Part shown: in pieces, positions 7,259 through 17,121 of the stretch
How the letters are laid out: each line of letters starts with the position of its first letter
How positions within the stretch are numbered: the first letter of the stretch is position 1
Assembly (NCBI GenBank): GCA_903887485.1
Contig: CAISPV010000048.1
Location: forward strand, 1-41,906
Source: an uncultured Desulfobulbaceae bacterium
Lineage (GTDB): Bacteria > Desulfobacterota > Desulfobulbia > Desulfobulbales > Desulfocapsaceae
Length of the DNA stretch: 41,906 nucleotides
Direction of reading: 5' to 3'
Notes under the pieces: generated by a model
The model's input: only the letters and a program-made list of their open reading frames with translations
What the model was told of the DNA's origin: nothing
The model's database searches: none
Position numbers and translations under genes: made by a program

Positions 7259-8521
7259 TCAGCGTTGAACCCTGCCATGCCTGCCCATATACAGATTCAT
7301 TCTGTATCGTTTGGCCTCTGCAAGAAACTTCGAATACTCCTTGAGGGTTTGCTTTCGTTTTTCCCCTGTAAGCGTTGAAAGTTTCTTCAGAAATACTGCA
7401 AGTTGCGGTTCAACACTCTTTTTCTGATACTCTTTCAGCTGGTTATCAGCGTCACTGAAAAAACGCTCCGTGAAACTTTCACCATGACACTGGTGACAGA
7501 CAGATTTCATGTTATTGCGTAAATTTTCTGAACGGCCAAGCAATGGCGCATTTGGAGAGGTGAGGTCATGGGGGAGCCTCCATGCCTGATCATGGCTGTT
7601 CACAAGACCTTTTCCGGCACCGTTCATATGGCAATAGGCACATGTGGGAGCGACCATATCCTTTCCTTTCAGAAACAGGCCGGGACGATCCGGGACTTCT
7701 CCTTTTGCAAGAGTTTCAAAAAGAACACTGTGCGGAGAATGCTGATATATATCGCCTTCAGGATAATTCTCACCATCGTGACAACGCAGACAGGTTCCCG
7801 GCTGACGAGCGGCCTGCAAAGAAAAACGATGCCCTAAATGACAACTACTACAGGTACCATGACTTCTGTCAGGATTAATACGACCGGCACCATTATTTGG
7901 CCAGGAGGCAGAATCCGGTCTTTTTTCTGCATCAACTCCGACCGTCACCCCATGACATCCTCCGCACTGGGCAAAACCATCATCTTTGAACTGGGCAACA
8001 ACAGGATATCGGGGATCATCCTCTTTCATATTCTTCAGGAATTCAAGTCCATGTGCATGCCCACTGCTGGTATAATCACGTATCTGATCCTTATGACACT
8101 TGGCACAATCGAAAGGAGTTACAATTGTTGAAATATAAAACCGCTCTGCATGTTTAACAGAATCCGGATTTCCTTGTGGACTGGCATGACAATCCACACA
8201 CCCTACACCCGCCCTTGCATGGGGTGATTTAACCCACTCGTCAAAAATTGCAGGAGTTTCATCCTCATGACAATTGATACAAAACCCATTGTCTCCAAAA
8301 CTTTTCATTGGATCCTTAAGCTTTAATCTTTGTTGAATAGCCTCTTGTTTTTCGTTGCGTTTTTCAAGTTTTTCACTATTAGCTAAAAGCTTATCCCCTA
8401 CAGTTTCTACAGAAGATTGAGAAGATACCGCCAGTGTTCCTTCTGCCTGCACCTCCGCAAGACTAAAAGACGTAGCCAAAAACATCACCCCCAGACAAAA
8501 GAAACGCACATATCCTCTCAT
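7259..8521 (-). CDS. Octaheme c-type cytochrome, hydroxylamine oxidoreductase (HAO)-like
   Basis: Exported cytochrome with eight CXXCH sites at about residues 81 (CINCH), 108 (CVDCH), 139 (CAKCH), 186 (CGGCH), 224 (CSSCH), 244 (CLRCH), 294 (CAYCH) and 342 (CHQCH), after a signal peptide ending near residue 26. The haem spacing, the CHMNG...HDQAWRLPHD stretch and the MKSVCHQCHGESF segment resemble the HAO/octaheme family. That family oxidises hydroxylamine or reduces nitrite and related nitrogen compounds. At 420 residues it is shorter than classical HAO (about 550-570), and no long C-terminal segment with the crosslinking Tyr is evident, so a reductive or electron-transfer role is likelier. 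I chose ATG 8521 over TTG 8533 because GGAG sits about 8 nt before the ATG and overlaps the TTG. The substrate is not determined. Confidence 0.88.
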   Translation of the reverse strand: MRGYVRFFCLGVMFLATSFSLAEVQAEGTLAVSSQSSVETVGDKLLANSEKLEKRNEKQEAIQQRLKLKDPMKSFGDNGFCINCHEDETPAIFDEWVKSPHARAGVGCVDCHASPQGNPDSVKHAERFYISTIVTPFDCAKCHKDQIRDYTSSGHAHGLEFLKNMKEDDPRYPVVAQFKDDGFAQCGGCHGVTVGVDAEKRPDSASWPNNGAGRINPDRSHGTCSSCHLGHRFSLQAARQPGTCLRCHDGENYPEGDIYQHSPHSVLFETLAKGEVPDRPGLFLKGKDMVAPTCAYCHMNGAGKGLVNSHDQAWRLPHDLTSPNAPLLGRSENLRNNMKSVCHQCHGESFTERFFSDADNQLKEYQKKSVEPQLAVFLKKLSTLTGEKRKQTLKEYSKFLAEAKRYRMNLYMGRHGRVQR

Positions 8522-8575
8522 TTTTTTCTCCAAGATAAATTTACAGTCACATCAAAAAATACCCAATAAATTCAT

Positions 8576-8591
8576 GCAAATAACGTGCCGA
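8576..8591 (-). promoter_or_regulatory. Sigma-54 (-24/-12) promoter of the octaheme cytochrome
   Basis: The minus strand reads TCGGCACGTTATTTGC. GGCACG and TTGC match the sigma-54 consensus with the required 10 nt between GG and GC; only the T before GG is changed. Transcription would start near 8564, giving a leader of about 43 nt before the ATG at 8521. Activation would need a sigma-54 enhancer-binding protein, and none is encoded in this window. Confidence 0.65.
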
Positions 8592-8682
8592 ACAAACCAG
8601 CCACATCAATAAATAGAGGTGGTAAGAAATTTAATTTTCACAAGTATTGCCAAACACAAAAAAAGTTTGGATTTCAAGATAA

Positions 8683-8936
8683 TTATTTGGTAGCGGCAAG
8701 AAACACTTGATTTCGATCTTTACCACATTGATGATGCAGACATGGATTTTTGATCAGGTTCAGCAGATGTGCTGTCCGTTTTTCCAGGGCCAGAAAGAAA
8801 ATGCGGAGCAACCCTCAACTATGAAGGGGGACGAGTTCGTGGTTACTTCCACAGGTTGGTAGCACCCTTCATGGAGATGATTCTTCGCTTGATTGTCCAA
8901 AAAACTGAAAAACAGGTGTACCCTGCGTTTCTATAG
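8683..8936 (+). pseudogene. Transposase C-terminal relic, frameshifted
   Basis: In the frame starting at 8683 the plus strand reads LFGSGKKHLISIF, then TLMMQTWIFDQVQQMCCPFF, ending at a TAG at 8860. A second frame from 8820 continues with YEGGRVRGYFHRLV and then MEMILRL to a TAG at 8934. Both halves look like the C-terminus of a DDE transposase split by a frameshift. There is no start codon, catalytic region or terminal repeat, so this is an old remnant. The family assignment is from memory and unchecked. Confidence 0.5.
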
Positions 8937-9194
8937 AACAGGGTTAAAAAGCAGGCTTCCTAGCCAGCATCACGCAAAGGGATGAACAGGATAACTTTAT
9001 CCAGATTACAAGATATTTTTCTGTTTTACTCCCCAAGTAAGACTGTCGGCGCATATAAATTATGCTCAAGTCGATTCAAAGAAAAATAGTACAGGATATT
9101 ATACAGTTTCAAAAGGTTGGGATTGGGTCATATCGAGAATCGCTTGTTTATAATCCACCAGACGACCATTCAAGATGCCTGAGGGTTGTTGTTT
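8937..9194. other. Non-coding stretch after the transposase relic
   Basis: Nothing coding was recognised. A small perfect hairpin, GGATAA-CT-TTATCC, lies near 8990. No tRNA or terminator with a clear U-run is visible. Confidence 0.4.
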
Positions 9195-10613
9195 TTATCC
9201 ATCCAACTCGCAGAGAAATTGCCGCTCGGTCATCAGGTCCTGTCCGTTAAGAAAACGTTCAATAGATTCTGCAGCGACCTTGCCTTGATACACGGCCTTG
9301 GCCGCTGTCTGCGGGCCCAGAACATTATCCCCACCAGCAAAAATCCAATCAACAGAAGTCTGAAGTGTTAAGGGATTAGTTTCGTAAGTACCCCAGCTGG
9401 TAAGCTTAAACTCTAATCCATGGTCAGCGGTATGATCTACATTCTGACTGATGGCAGGAACGATGGAATCTGCTTTGATGATAAAATTAGACGAATTCTG
9501 CACTACAGGCCTTCTTCTTCCAGAGGAATCAGGTTCACCAAGCTCCATACGGACGCACTCAACACCAACAAGTCTTCCGTTCTCGGAAAGAATCTTCACC
9601 GGCGCTGCCAGCATCTCAATGCGAACCCCCTCTTCCTCAAGATGGTGTACCTCGGCCCGTGATGCGGGCATCTCATCTTTAGACCGGCGATAGAGGATAA
9701 ACACATCAGACGAACCAAGTCGCAGTGCGGTGCGGGCCACATCAATGGCCACATTGCCACCACCAACCACCACAACCTTCTTGCCAAGATCTATTTTCTC
9801 CCCGAGATTGATGCGACGCAGATAATCAACCCCATGCATGACCCCTTCGGTATCCTCCTCATTTTCCAGACCCAATTTACGACTGGAATGGGCCCCAACG
9901 CCAAGAAAAACCGCATCGAAGCCATCCTTCTTCAGATCAGCCAAGCTCTTATCCTTGCCAATGGTAACGCTTTTAACTATATCCACCCCACAACTTTTCA
10001 GGGCGGCAAATTCGGCATGAATAATATCACGGGGCAACCGGAAGGCAGGAATGCCAACTGCCAACATTCCTCCAAATTCAGAGAGACTTTCAAAGACCGT
10101 GCAGGCAATTCCCTTATGGGATAGATAATAGGCAACAGACATCCCGGCTGGACCAGAACCAACAATAGCGACCTTCTTGCCAACCGGCAGGGCACAGGAT
10201 GTGAACAAATTCTTGTTATTTACTACCATCCAGTCGACAACAAAACGTTCGAGCATCCCAATAGCCACGGCCTGCCCTTTCCCTTTACCACGGATACAAG
10301 AACCTTCACACTGGAACTCATGCGGACAGACTCGTGAACAGACAGCAGGCATGGAAGAGGTTTCCCTGATCTTCCAATATGCCTTCTCAAACTCACCTGC
10401 ACGCAGAAGAGCTATAAAACCTGGGATATCATTATGAATGGGACATCCATCCCGACATGCTGGTTTTTTACATTGAAGACATCGATTGGCTTCCAGAATT
10501 GCCGTTTCCGTGGAGTAACCGGCCACTATTTCATCAAAATTGTGAATACGCTCAGATACGGGCAACTCTACAGGCATCTGTCGGGCAATCGCCATACGCT
10601 CTTGTGGTTTCAT
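9195..10613 (-). CDS. NADPH-dependent glutamate synthase small-chain-like oxidoreductase (GltD/NfnB family)
   Basis: Flavoprotein that moves electrons between NADPH and iron-sulfur clusters. Residues about 20-130 are the Fer4_20 domain with two cysteine sets: C45, C48, C53 and C57, then C92, C96, C102 and C106. FAD binding is at GSGPAG (about 152-157) in a Rossmann fold. NADPH binding follows at VVVVGGGNVAIDVA, and the second FAD motif is near WIFAGGDN. I chose ATG 10613 because AGGGGAG precedes it; the in-frame ATG at 10658 has no ribosome binding site. At 472 residues it matches stand-alone (homotetrameric) GltD-like proteins. No large glutamate synthase or NfnA partner lies beside it, so glutamate synthesis, NADPH:ferredoxin chemistry and sulfide dehydrogenase-type roles all remain possible. 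Confidence 0.85.
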   Translation of the reverse strand: MKPQERMAIARQMPVELPVSERIHNFDEIVAGYSTETAILEANRCLQCKKPACRDGCPIHNDIPGFIALLRAGEFEKAYWKIRETSSMPAVCSRVCPHEFQCEGSCIRGKGKGQAVAIGMLERFVVDWMVVNNKNLFTSCALPVGKKVAIVGSGPAGMSVAYYLSHKGIACTVFESLSEFGGMLAVGIPAFRLPRDIIHAEFAALKSCGVDIVKSVTIGKDKSLADLKKDGFDAVFLGVGAHSSRKLGLENEEDTEGVMHGVDYLRRINLGEKIDLGKKVVVVGGGNVAIDVARTALRLGSSDVFILYRRSKDEMPASRAEVHHLEEEGVRIEMLAAPVKILSENGRLVGVECVRMELGEPDSSGRRRPVVQNSSNFIIKADSIVPAISQNVDHTADHGLEFKLTSWGTYETNPLTLQTSVDWIFAGGDNVLGPQTAAKAVYQGKVAAESIERFLNGQDLMTERQFLCELDG

Positions 10614-10661
10614 ATCTCCCCTTGATATTTTGGATATTAGGTTTGGTTGTAGCTGCATAAA

Positions 10662-10696
10662 AAAAAAGGTCGCTCCTGAGAGGAACGACCTTTTTT
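10662..10696 (-). terminator. Intrinsic terminator of the atp operon
   Basis: AAAAAAGGTCG at 10664-10674 pairs with CGACCTTTTTT at about 10686-10696, with TCCT/AGGA extending the stem inward across a mismatch. The run of U on either side makes it potentially bidirectional. It lies 20 nt downstream of the atpC stop. Confidence 0.85.
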
Positions 10697-10716
10697 ATCA
10701 CTTATCATGTGAGGAA

Positions 10717-11130
10717 TCAAGACATTTTAGAGACCTTCATTCGCGCAAGTGCTCGCTGTAATGCTGCCTCAGCTCGCGTTCTATTTATTAAGTCATCATG
10801 CTGAGTTGCCTTGGCAAGACGTTGCTCGGCACGCTCTTTAGCCTTCATGGCCCGATCCACGTCAATCTGTCGCCCAAACTCAGCGCTTTCCACCAGAAAC
10901 GTAATCTTGTTATTGGAACACTCACAAAATCCGCCACTGATCATAAGATTCTCACGTTTCTTTCCCTGCTCATAGGTCAGGGAACCAGTCCTGATAGTGG
11001 CAAGAAAGGGTGCATGGTTGGCGAGCACACCAAAATCGCCACCATATCCGGGTGCATTGACGATATCGACATCTTCACTGACGACAGCGCCATTAGGGGT
11101 AACCACTTCAAGTCGTATTTGTTGAGCCAT
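10717..11130 (-). CDS. atpC: ATP synthase F1 subunit epsilon
   Basis: Central-stalk subunit that couples rotation to catalysis and can inhibit ATP hydrolysis. The N-terminal beta-sandwich is recognisable from [14 protein letters not shown], the [11 protein letters not shown] segment and [14 protein letters not shown]. The C-terminal two helices run from about residue 88 ([13 protein letters not shown]) to the end. The length of 137 residues is normal. The ATG at 11130 has AGAGGTC upstream. It is the last gene of the operon and is separated from atpD by an unusual 194-bp structured gap. Confidence 0.96.
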   Translation of the reverse strand: MAQQIRLEVVTPNGAVVSEDVDIVNAPGYGGDFGVLANHAPFLATIRTGSLTYEQGKKRENLMISGGFCECSNNKITFLVESAEFGRQIDVDRAMKAKERAEQRLAKATQHDDLINRTRAEAALQRALARMKVSKMS

Positions 11131-11177
11131 TAATTTGACCTCTTAAGCCGTTGTTCTAAAATAACTGTAACAGTTTG

Positions 11178-11308
11178 ATGCCGAGATCGGCAGTCGCTCT
11201 TCACACCCCAAGGGGTTCCTTCGGACGTCCACCACTGGAGCATGCATGCTCTGCGGAAGAAGCCGTAACGAAAAGGTTAAAGGTAATGGTTACTCTTTCG
11301 TTACGGCT
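11178..11308 (-). repeat. Chain of palindromes between atpD and atpC
   Basis: Four self-complementary elements lie in a row. They are GCCGA-GA-TCGGC near 11180-11191, ACCCC-AA-GGGGT near 11204-11215, GAGCATGCATGCTC near 11238-11251, and a perfect 13-bp stem AGCCGTAACGAAA (11261-11273) with its complement at 11296-11308. The long stem begins just after the atpD stop and has no U-run behind it. RNA processing or stability control is plausible, as is a REP-like repeat. Confidence 0.6.
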
Positions 11309-11324
11309 CTTAATCAGGATAAGA

Positions 11325-12743
<1,419 letters not shown>

Positions 12744-12781
12744 TCACCCCTCCTCAAAGTCTTAAAATTGGTAATGGTCTA

Positions 12782-13657
12782 TTATCCCTTAAGGGCTTCA
12801 GCGCCACCAACGATATCCATCAACTCACCGGTAACTGCAGCCTGACGCGCCTTGTTATAAATCAGGGTCAGGTTATTTACTATATCACGACAGGCGGATG
12901 TCGCATTCTCCATGGCCGTCATCCGCGCGGCATGCTCACTGGCACCAACCTCGAGCATGGCGTGATACAAAATAACATTCAGATACAATGGCTGCATCAC
13001 ATCCATGATCTCCTCAGTGGAGGGCTCATAGATATAGTCACCACTTATCGCTTTCTTGCTAGCACCTGGGGCCGCAGCGACTGGCTGCACCGGCAGCATT
13101 TCCTGAACGGCCGGCTGCTGTACTGCCACTGACTTGAAATGACCATACAGCACCTCAACCCTATCGGACCCGCCCTTTACGAAATTGTCAGCAACATCCT
13201 GGGCAATTTCACGAGCATGAAACATCTGAAAAGATGCCATAATATTGGTATACGCCTTGCGTACCTTGCCGGTCTTTTTAAAATACTGGTTGGCCTTCTT
13301 GCCCACACAGACGATGCTGACTTTTTTTCCTTCAGCTTCGTAGGCCTTCATCTTCTTCTCTGCAAGTTTATTGATATTTGCATTGAAAGAGCCACACAGG
13401 CCACGATCGGAGGTCACAATCACTAATTCCACAGTGGAAACATTTCTGACCTCCATCAAGGGAAAAGCCGCTGTATTGGCCCCCCCGGACAGGTTGGACA
13501 TCGCCTCATCAAACTTGGAAGTGTAGGGCCGGAAGGCCTCCATCTTCGACTGGGCACCGCGAAGTCTGGCAGACGCGACCATATTCATGGCCTTTGTTAT
13601 CTGCGCTGTCTTCTTAACACCTGCAATCTTGTTCTTAATGTCTTTTAAGCTCGCCAT
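12782..13657 (-). CDS. atpG: ATP synthase F1 subunit gamma
   Basis: Rotor shaft of F1. The N-terminal coiled-coil helix (MASLKDIKNKIAGVKKTAQITKAMNMVA) and the C-terminal helix (ENATSACRDIVNNLTLIYNKARQAAVT) are characteristic. TSDRGLCGSFN marks the Rossmann-like middle domain. The length of 291 residues is normal. A short Pro/Ala/Gln-rich stretch around residues 175-200 is a variable insertion. AGAGGAT precedes the ATG at 13657. Confidence 0.97.
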   Translation of the reverse strand: MASLKDIKNKIAGVKKTAQITKAMNMVASARLRGAQSKMEAFRPYTSKFDEAMSNLSGGANTAAFPLMEVRNVSTVELVIVTSDRGLCGSFNANINKLAEKKMKAYEAEGKKVSIVCVGKKANQYFKKTGKVRKAYTNIMASFQMFHAREIAQDVADNFVKGGSDRVEVLYGHFKSVAVQQPAVQEMLPVQPVAAAPGASKKAISGDYIYEPSTEEIMDVMQPLYLNVILYHAMLEVGASEHAARMTAMENATSACRDIVNNLTLIYNKARQAAVTGELMDIVGGAEALKG

Positions 13658-13689
13658 GGCAGAACTCTATCCTCTCTTGGTTGATACCA

Positions 13690-15213
13690 TTAATTGATAC
13701 CCTTGGTTGCTTTGAAGGTCGCACCGAAACTGGTCAGAGCTTTATTAAGCTTGGCTTTGATCTCGTCAGTAAAGACTTCCTGCGCCTTCAGATCGGCAAA
13801 GATTGAAGGATCATTGGACTCAATATAGTTAAACAACTCGGCTTCATAATCCTTGAGGGTATTGACTGGCAGGGTATCAAGGTATCCATTGGCGCCGGCA
13901 TAGAGAATGGTCACCTGTTTCTGCATGGGCAGTGGCTGATACTGAGGCTGCTTAAGGATCTCAACCAGACGCTCACCACGGGTTAACTGGGCCTGGGTGG
14001 CGGCATCAAGGTCAGAACCAAAGGCGGCAAAGGCGGCGAGCTCACGATATTGGGCAAGATCAAGACGCAGTGTACCTGCCACCTGTTTCATGGCCTTCAC
14101 CTGGGCAGAACCACCAACGCGGGAAACTGAAAGTCCAACATTGATTGCCGGGCGAACGCCAGCAAAAAAGAGATCCGGCTGCAGGTAAACCTGTCCATCG
14201 GTAATGGAAATAACGTTGGTAGGAATAAAGGCAGAAACATCACCGGCCTGGGTCTCAATGATGGGCAGGGCGGTCAAAGAGCCAGCTCCAAGTTCATCAC
14301 TGAGTTTGGCTGAACGCTCAAGCAAACGAGAATGGTTAAAGAAAATATCGCCAGGATACGCCTCACGTCCTGGTGGACGTCTGAGCAACAGAGAAAGTTC
14401 ACGATAGGCAACGGCCTGTTTTGAGAGATCATCATAAATAATCAGCGCGTGCTCACCTTTATCCCGATAATACTCACCCATGGAGGTGCCGGCAAAGGGG
14501 GCGACATACTGCATTGGCGCAGGGTCAGAGGCACAGGCGGCAACAACGGTGGTATAAGACATGGCGCCATGTTTTCTCAAGGCCTCAACAACCAGAGCTA
14601 CAGTTGATTTTTTCTGGCCAACGGCAACATAGATACAATGGACACCGGTCTCTTTCTGGGCAATGATGGCATCAACACAGAGGGCAGTTTTACCAATCTG
14701 GCGATCACCGATCACCAGCTCACGCTGTCCCTTACCAACCGGGGTCATCGCATCGACGGCCTTGGCACCGGTGTAGCAGGGTTGATGCACACCCTTACGG
14801 GCGATAACGCCTGGGGCAATAACCTCAATCTTGGAGGTCTCAGTGGTATTAATCGGCCCCTGACCATCAATAGGGAAACCAATACCATCAACAACACGTC
14901 CTTCCATGGCCGGGCCTACAGGAACCTCAGCAATCTTGCCGGTACGCTTGACAAGATCGCCCTCCTTGATCCCCCTGACACTGCCAAGGACGGCGCAACC
15001 GACATTGTCTTCCTCAAGGTTCAAGGCCAGTCCCATAATGCCACCGGGGAACTCAAGGAGTTCCATGGCCATACAGTTCTGCACACCGTAAACACGGGCG
15101 ATACCGTCACCAACGGAGATAACAGTTCCGGTCTCATTCAAATCAATACTGGTCTCATATTCACCAATCTGATCTTTAATAATTTGACTGATTTCTTCTG
15201 CTCTGATTTGCAT
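13690..15213 (-). CDS. atpA: ATP synthase F1 subunit alpha
   Basis: Non-catalytic nucleotide-binding subunit alternating with beta in F1. The P-loop GDRQIGKT lies at residues 169-176, and the family signature [17 protein letters not shown] is present. The 507-residue length is typical. The ATG at 15213 lies 2 bp after the atpH stop with GGGGAGAGAG upstream. Confidence 0.98.
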   Translation of the reverse strand: MQIRAEEISQIIKDQIGEYETSIDLNETGTVISVGDGIARVYGVQNCMAMELLEFPGGIMGLALNLEEDNVGCAVLGSVRGIKEGDLVKRTGKIAEVPVGPAMEGRVVDGIGFPIDGQGPINTTETSKIEVIAPGVIARKGVHQPCYTGAKAVDAMTPVGKGQRELVIGDRQIGKTALCVDAIIAQKETGVHCIYVAVGQKKSTVALVVEALRKHGAMSYTTVVAACASDPAPMQYVAPFAGTSMGEYYRDKGEHALIIYDDLSKQAVAYRELSLLLRRPPGREAYPGDIFFNHSRLLERSAKLSDELGAGSLTALPIIETQAGDVSAFIPTNVISITDGQVYLQPDLFFAGVRPAINVGLSVSRVGGSAQVKAMKQVAGTLRLDLAQYRELAAFAAFGSDLDAATQAQLTRGERLVEILKQPQYQPLPMQKQVTILYAGANGYLDTLPVNTLKDYEAELFNYIESNDPSIFADLKAQEVFTDEIKAKLNKALTSFGATFKATKGIN

Positions 15214-15215
15214 TT

Positions 15216-15761
15216 CTACTCTCTCCCCTTTATGGAATCTTTTAAACTTGCAAGTTGTGTCCTGATACTGCCATCCAGTTCCAAATCCCCGACCTTGGCA
15301 ATGATGCCACCTATAATTGAAGGATCGACACTAGTGGTCAGCTCCACCTTCTTGCCAGTAAGCTTTTCTAATGTTGCCCGAACCTTGACCTGCAATGCTT
15401 CACTTAATTCTATAGCCGAAACGACACTGCCGTGACTGACATTTTTTTCATTGTCAACCATGGCCTGATACTCTTCCGCTATCTCAGGAAGAACCCCGGC
15501 TCGTTTTTTTTCAACCAGCAGGTTCAGAAAATTAGCCATGATCTTTTCAACGCCCATGGACGCAATCATACCAGCCATTACCTTCTGGCGGATATCCAAG
15601 GGATAAAGCGGATTGGTCAGAGCATCGGCCACTTCTAAGTGCGAGACATACAGCCCTGCGACTCCTTGAAGTGCCTCATTATACTCTTCAAACTTTCCCT
15701 CTTCTATGCCAACAGCAAAAAGTGCCTTGGCATATCTTCGTGCTAAGATTGTCTGTTTCAC
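15216..15761 (-). CDS. atpH: ATP synthase F1 subunit delta
   Basis: Peripheral-stalk subunit joining b subunits to the top of F1. The N-terminal segment [19 protein letters not shown] and the C-terminal beta region ending [16 protein letters not shown] match the OSCP/delta family. It is 181 residues long. The start codon is GTG at 15761, overlapping the atpF stop as GTGA, so the two genes are translationally coupled. Confidence 0.95.
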   Translation of the reverse strand: MKQTILARRYAKALFAVGIEEGKFEEYNEALQGVAGLYVSHLEVADALTNPLYPLDIRQKVMAGMIASMGVEKIMANFLNLLVEKKRAGVLPEIAEEYQAMVDNEKNVSHGSVVSAIELSEALQVKVRATLEKLTGKKVELTTSVDPSIIGGIIAKVGDLELDGSIRTQLASLKDSIKGRE

Positions 15762-16486
15762 TGGATGGCCCCTACTTTGTCTAAGTAATCTTCCACAATC
15801 TTGACCTGATCATCCTCGGTCAGATTCTTCAGGATTAACGCCTCAGCCATGATCGCCGCCTTGTCCGCGATCTCATTCTTCAGCATCCGCCGGGCAGCAA
15901 TTATCTCATTGGCAACTGTCATCTGTGCTTGACGCTTGATATCTTCCGCCGCCTTTTCAGCCCGCTCAATAATCTTGACCTTTTCAATCTCGGCTTGGGC
16001 TATCGCTTTCTCCACGATCAAATCGACATCCTTCTCAACAGAGGCAAGTTTTGCCGAAAATTCCTTATATGAACGTTCCGCCTCTATTTTTTTAGCCTCA
16101 AGAGCATCTAGATCTTCCTTTACCTGCCTGCGCCGCCCTGACAGAGCAGCACCAACTGGTTTGGCACCAAATTTAATCAGGATGATCATCAAGGCAACAA
16201 AATTCATTACCCGAAAACCCAAGTCTTTCAACTTGGCTGGCGAGAGACTGTCATGATGAGCACCGGCATGTCCCGCAGCAGCCCCATGCGCTTCAGCAGT
16301 TGCTCCTTCGTGAACCGCCCCAGCATCCGCACCATGCTCAACAACTGAAGCAGCATGACCTGTTTCGGCCTGCGCCCTTTCGCCCTGAACGACATCAGAC
16401 GCCCAGACACTGCCCACAGCCAAGGTGAACCAAAGCGCTGCTGTGACCAGAGCACTTTTTTTGGCTATTTGCGTCACCTTTTTCAT
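15758..16486 (-). CDS. atpF: ATP synthase Fo subunit b with N-terminal signal-like and Ala/His-rich extension
   Basis: Peripheral-stalk subunit anchored in the inner membrane. From the ATG at 16486 (GGAGTTT upstream) the protein has 242 residues. Residues 1-30 form a signal-peptide-like segment ending GSVWAS. Residues about 33-80 are Ala/Gly/His-rich. The usual b-subunit membrane helix is at about 88-112 (VMNFVALMIILIKFGAKPVG), and a long charged coiled coil runs to the C-terminus. A longer upstream frame exists to 16573 but overlaps atpF' and lacks a ribosome binding site. Ordinary b subunits are about 150-170 residues, so the extension is lineage-specific. Confidence 0.92.
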   Translation of the reverse strand: MKKVTQIAKKSALVTAALWFTLAVGSVWASDVVQGERAQAETGHAASVVEHGADAGAVHEGATAEAHGAAAGHAGAHHDSLSPAKLKDLGFRVMNFVALMIILIKFGAKPVGAALSGRRRQVKEDLDALEAKKIEAERSYKEFSAKLASVEKDVDLIVEKAIAQAEIEKVKIIERAEKAAEDIKRQAQMTVANEIIAARRMLKNEIADKAAIMAEALILKNLTEDDQVKIVEDYLDKVGAIQ

Positions 16487-16487
16487 C

Positions 16488-16913
16488 TCAGAAACTCCTT
16501 CCCAGAATTTTACTCGCCATGGCAGTTGCAAAACCATCCAGATTAGCCTGAAGCTCTTTGCCAGCAGCCACAATCTGCACCTTCACCTCTGCCAACTGTA
16601 TATCTTTTTCAGCACCAGCCTCAGCCTTGATCGCCGCAAGCTTTTCATCACCAGCCGCCTGAGCCCCGGCCCTGGCCGAATCCAATGCGGCCTTCGCCCT
16701 TCCAGATGCCACTGTCATTTTCTTGTTCACATCTTCCTGACGTCGACGAGCATTTTCCTGCAACTTGGCCACATCATCGTGCATGCCCAGCATCTTCGCG
16801 GCACGATCATGTAATATTTTACGCACCGGCTTATAAATAATTGCATTCAGCAGAAACATTAAAACAAACATGTTTACTATCTGAATCACGAGGGTGATAT
16901 CCATTGTAATCAT
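16488..16913 (-). CDS. atpF': ATP synthase Fo subunit b' (second b-type subunit)
   Basis: First gene of the operon. A single N-terminal membrane helix (residues about 5-25, DITLVIQIVNMFVLMFLLNAI) is followed by a charged Ala/Lys/Glu coiled coil. It forms a heterodimeric stalk with AtpF, as in other bacteria with paired b and b' genes. I chose ATG 16913 (141 residues) because GGGAGCG precedes it; the longer frame to 16955 has no good ribosome binding site. The stop lies one base before the atpF start. Confidence 0.9.
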   Translation of the reverse strand: MITMDITLVIQIVNMFVLMFLLNAIIYKPVRKILHDRAAKMLGMHDDVAKLQENARRRQEDVNKKMTVASGRAKAALDSARAGAQAAGDEKLAAIKAEAGAEKDIQLAEVKVQIVAAGKELQANLDGFATAMASKILGRSF

Positions 16914-16990
16914 TTTTATACGCTCCCGTTCAGCTAAGATACCTGAAAATTTCATTCAAAATGAATGATGATTCATCAATACGGAGATCG

Positions 16991-17019
16991 GTTGTACATC
17001 ATAAAATAAGGCATGTCAA
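16991..17019 (-). promoter_or_regulatory. Sigma-70-like promoter of the atp operon
   Basis: The minus strand carries a perfect TTGACA (17019-17014), a 17-bp spacer and TACAAC (16996-16991) as a 4/6 match to the -10 element. Transcription would start near 16984, about 70 nt before the atpF' ATG. Confidence 0.6.
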
Positions 17020-17121
17020 CTTTTTTTATGGTGTATATTGACGCCTTATTTCTCAACAATAATCAGCTCTTTTAGTCTTTTTTCCTTTTTCTCCCACCCA
17101 AAAAAAATCCCAAGCAATCCC

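Noticed and set aside
7259-7261. UGA at the end of the octaheme cytochrome as another Sec codon
   Set aside because: A UAA follows two codons later and there is no suitable hairpin, so it is an ordinary stop.
8534-9194. tRNA, CRISPR or riboswitch in the longest gap of the left half
   Set aside because: No cloverleaf, regularly spaced repeat or known aptamer core was seen; only a transposase relic and a small hairpin.
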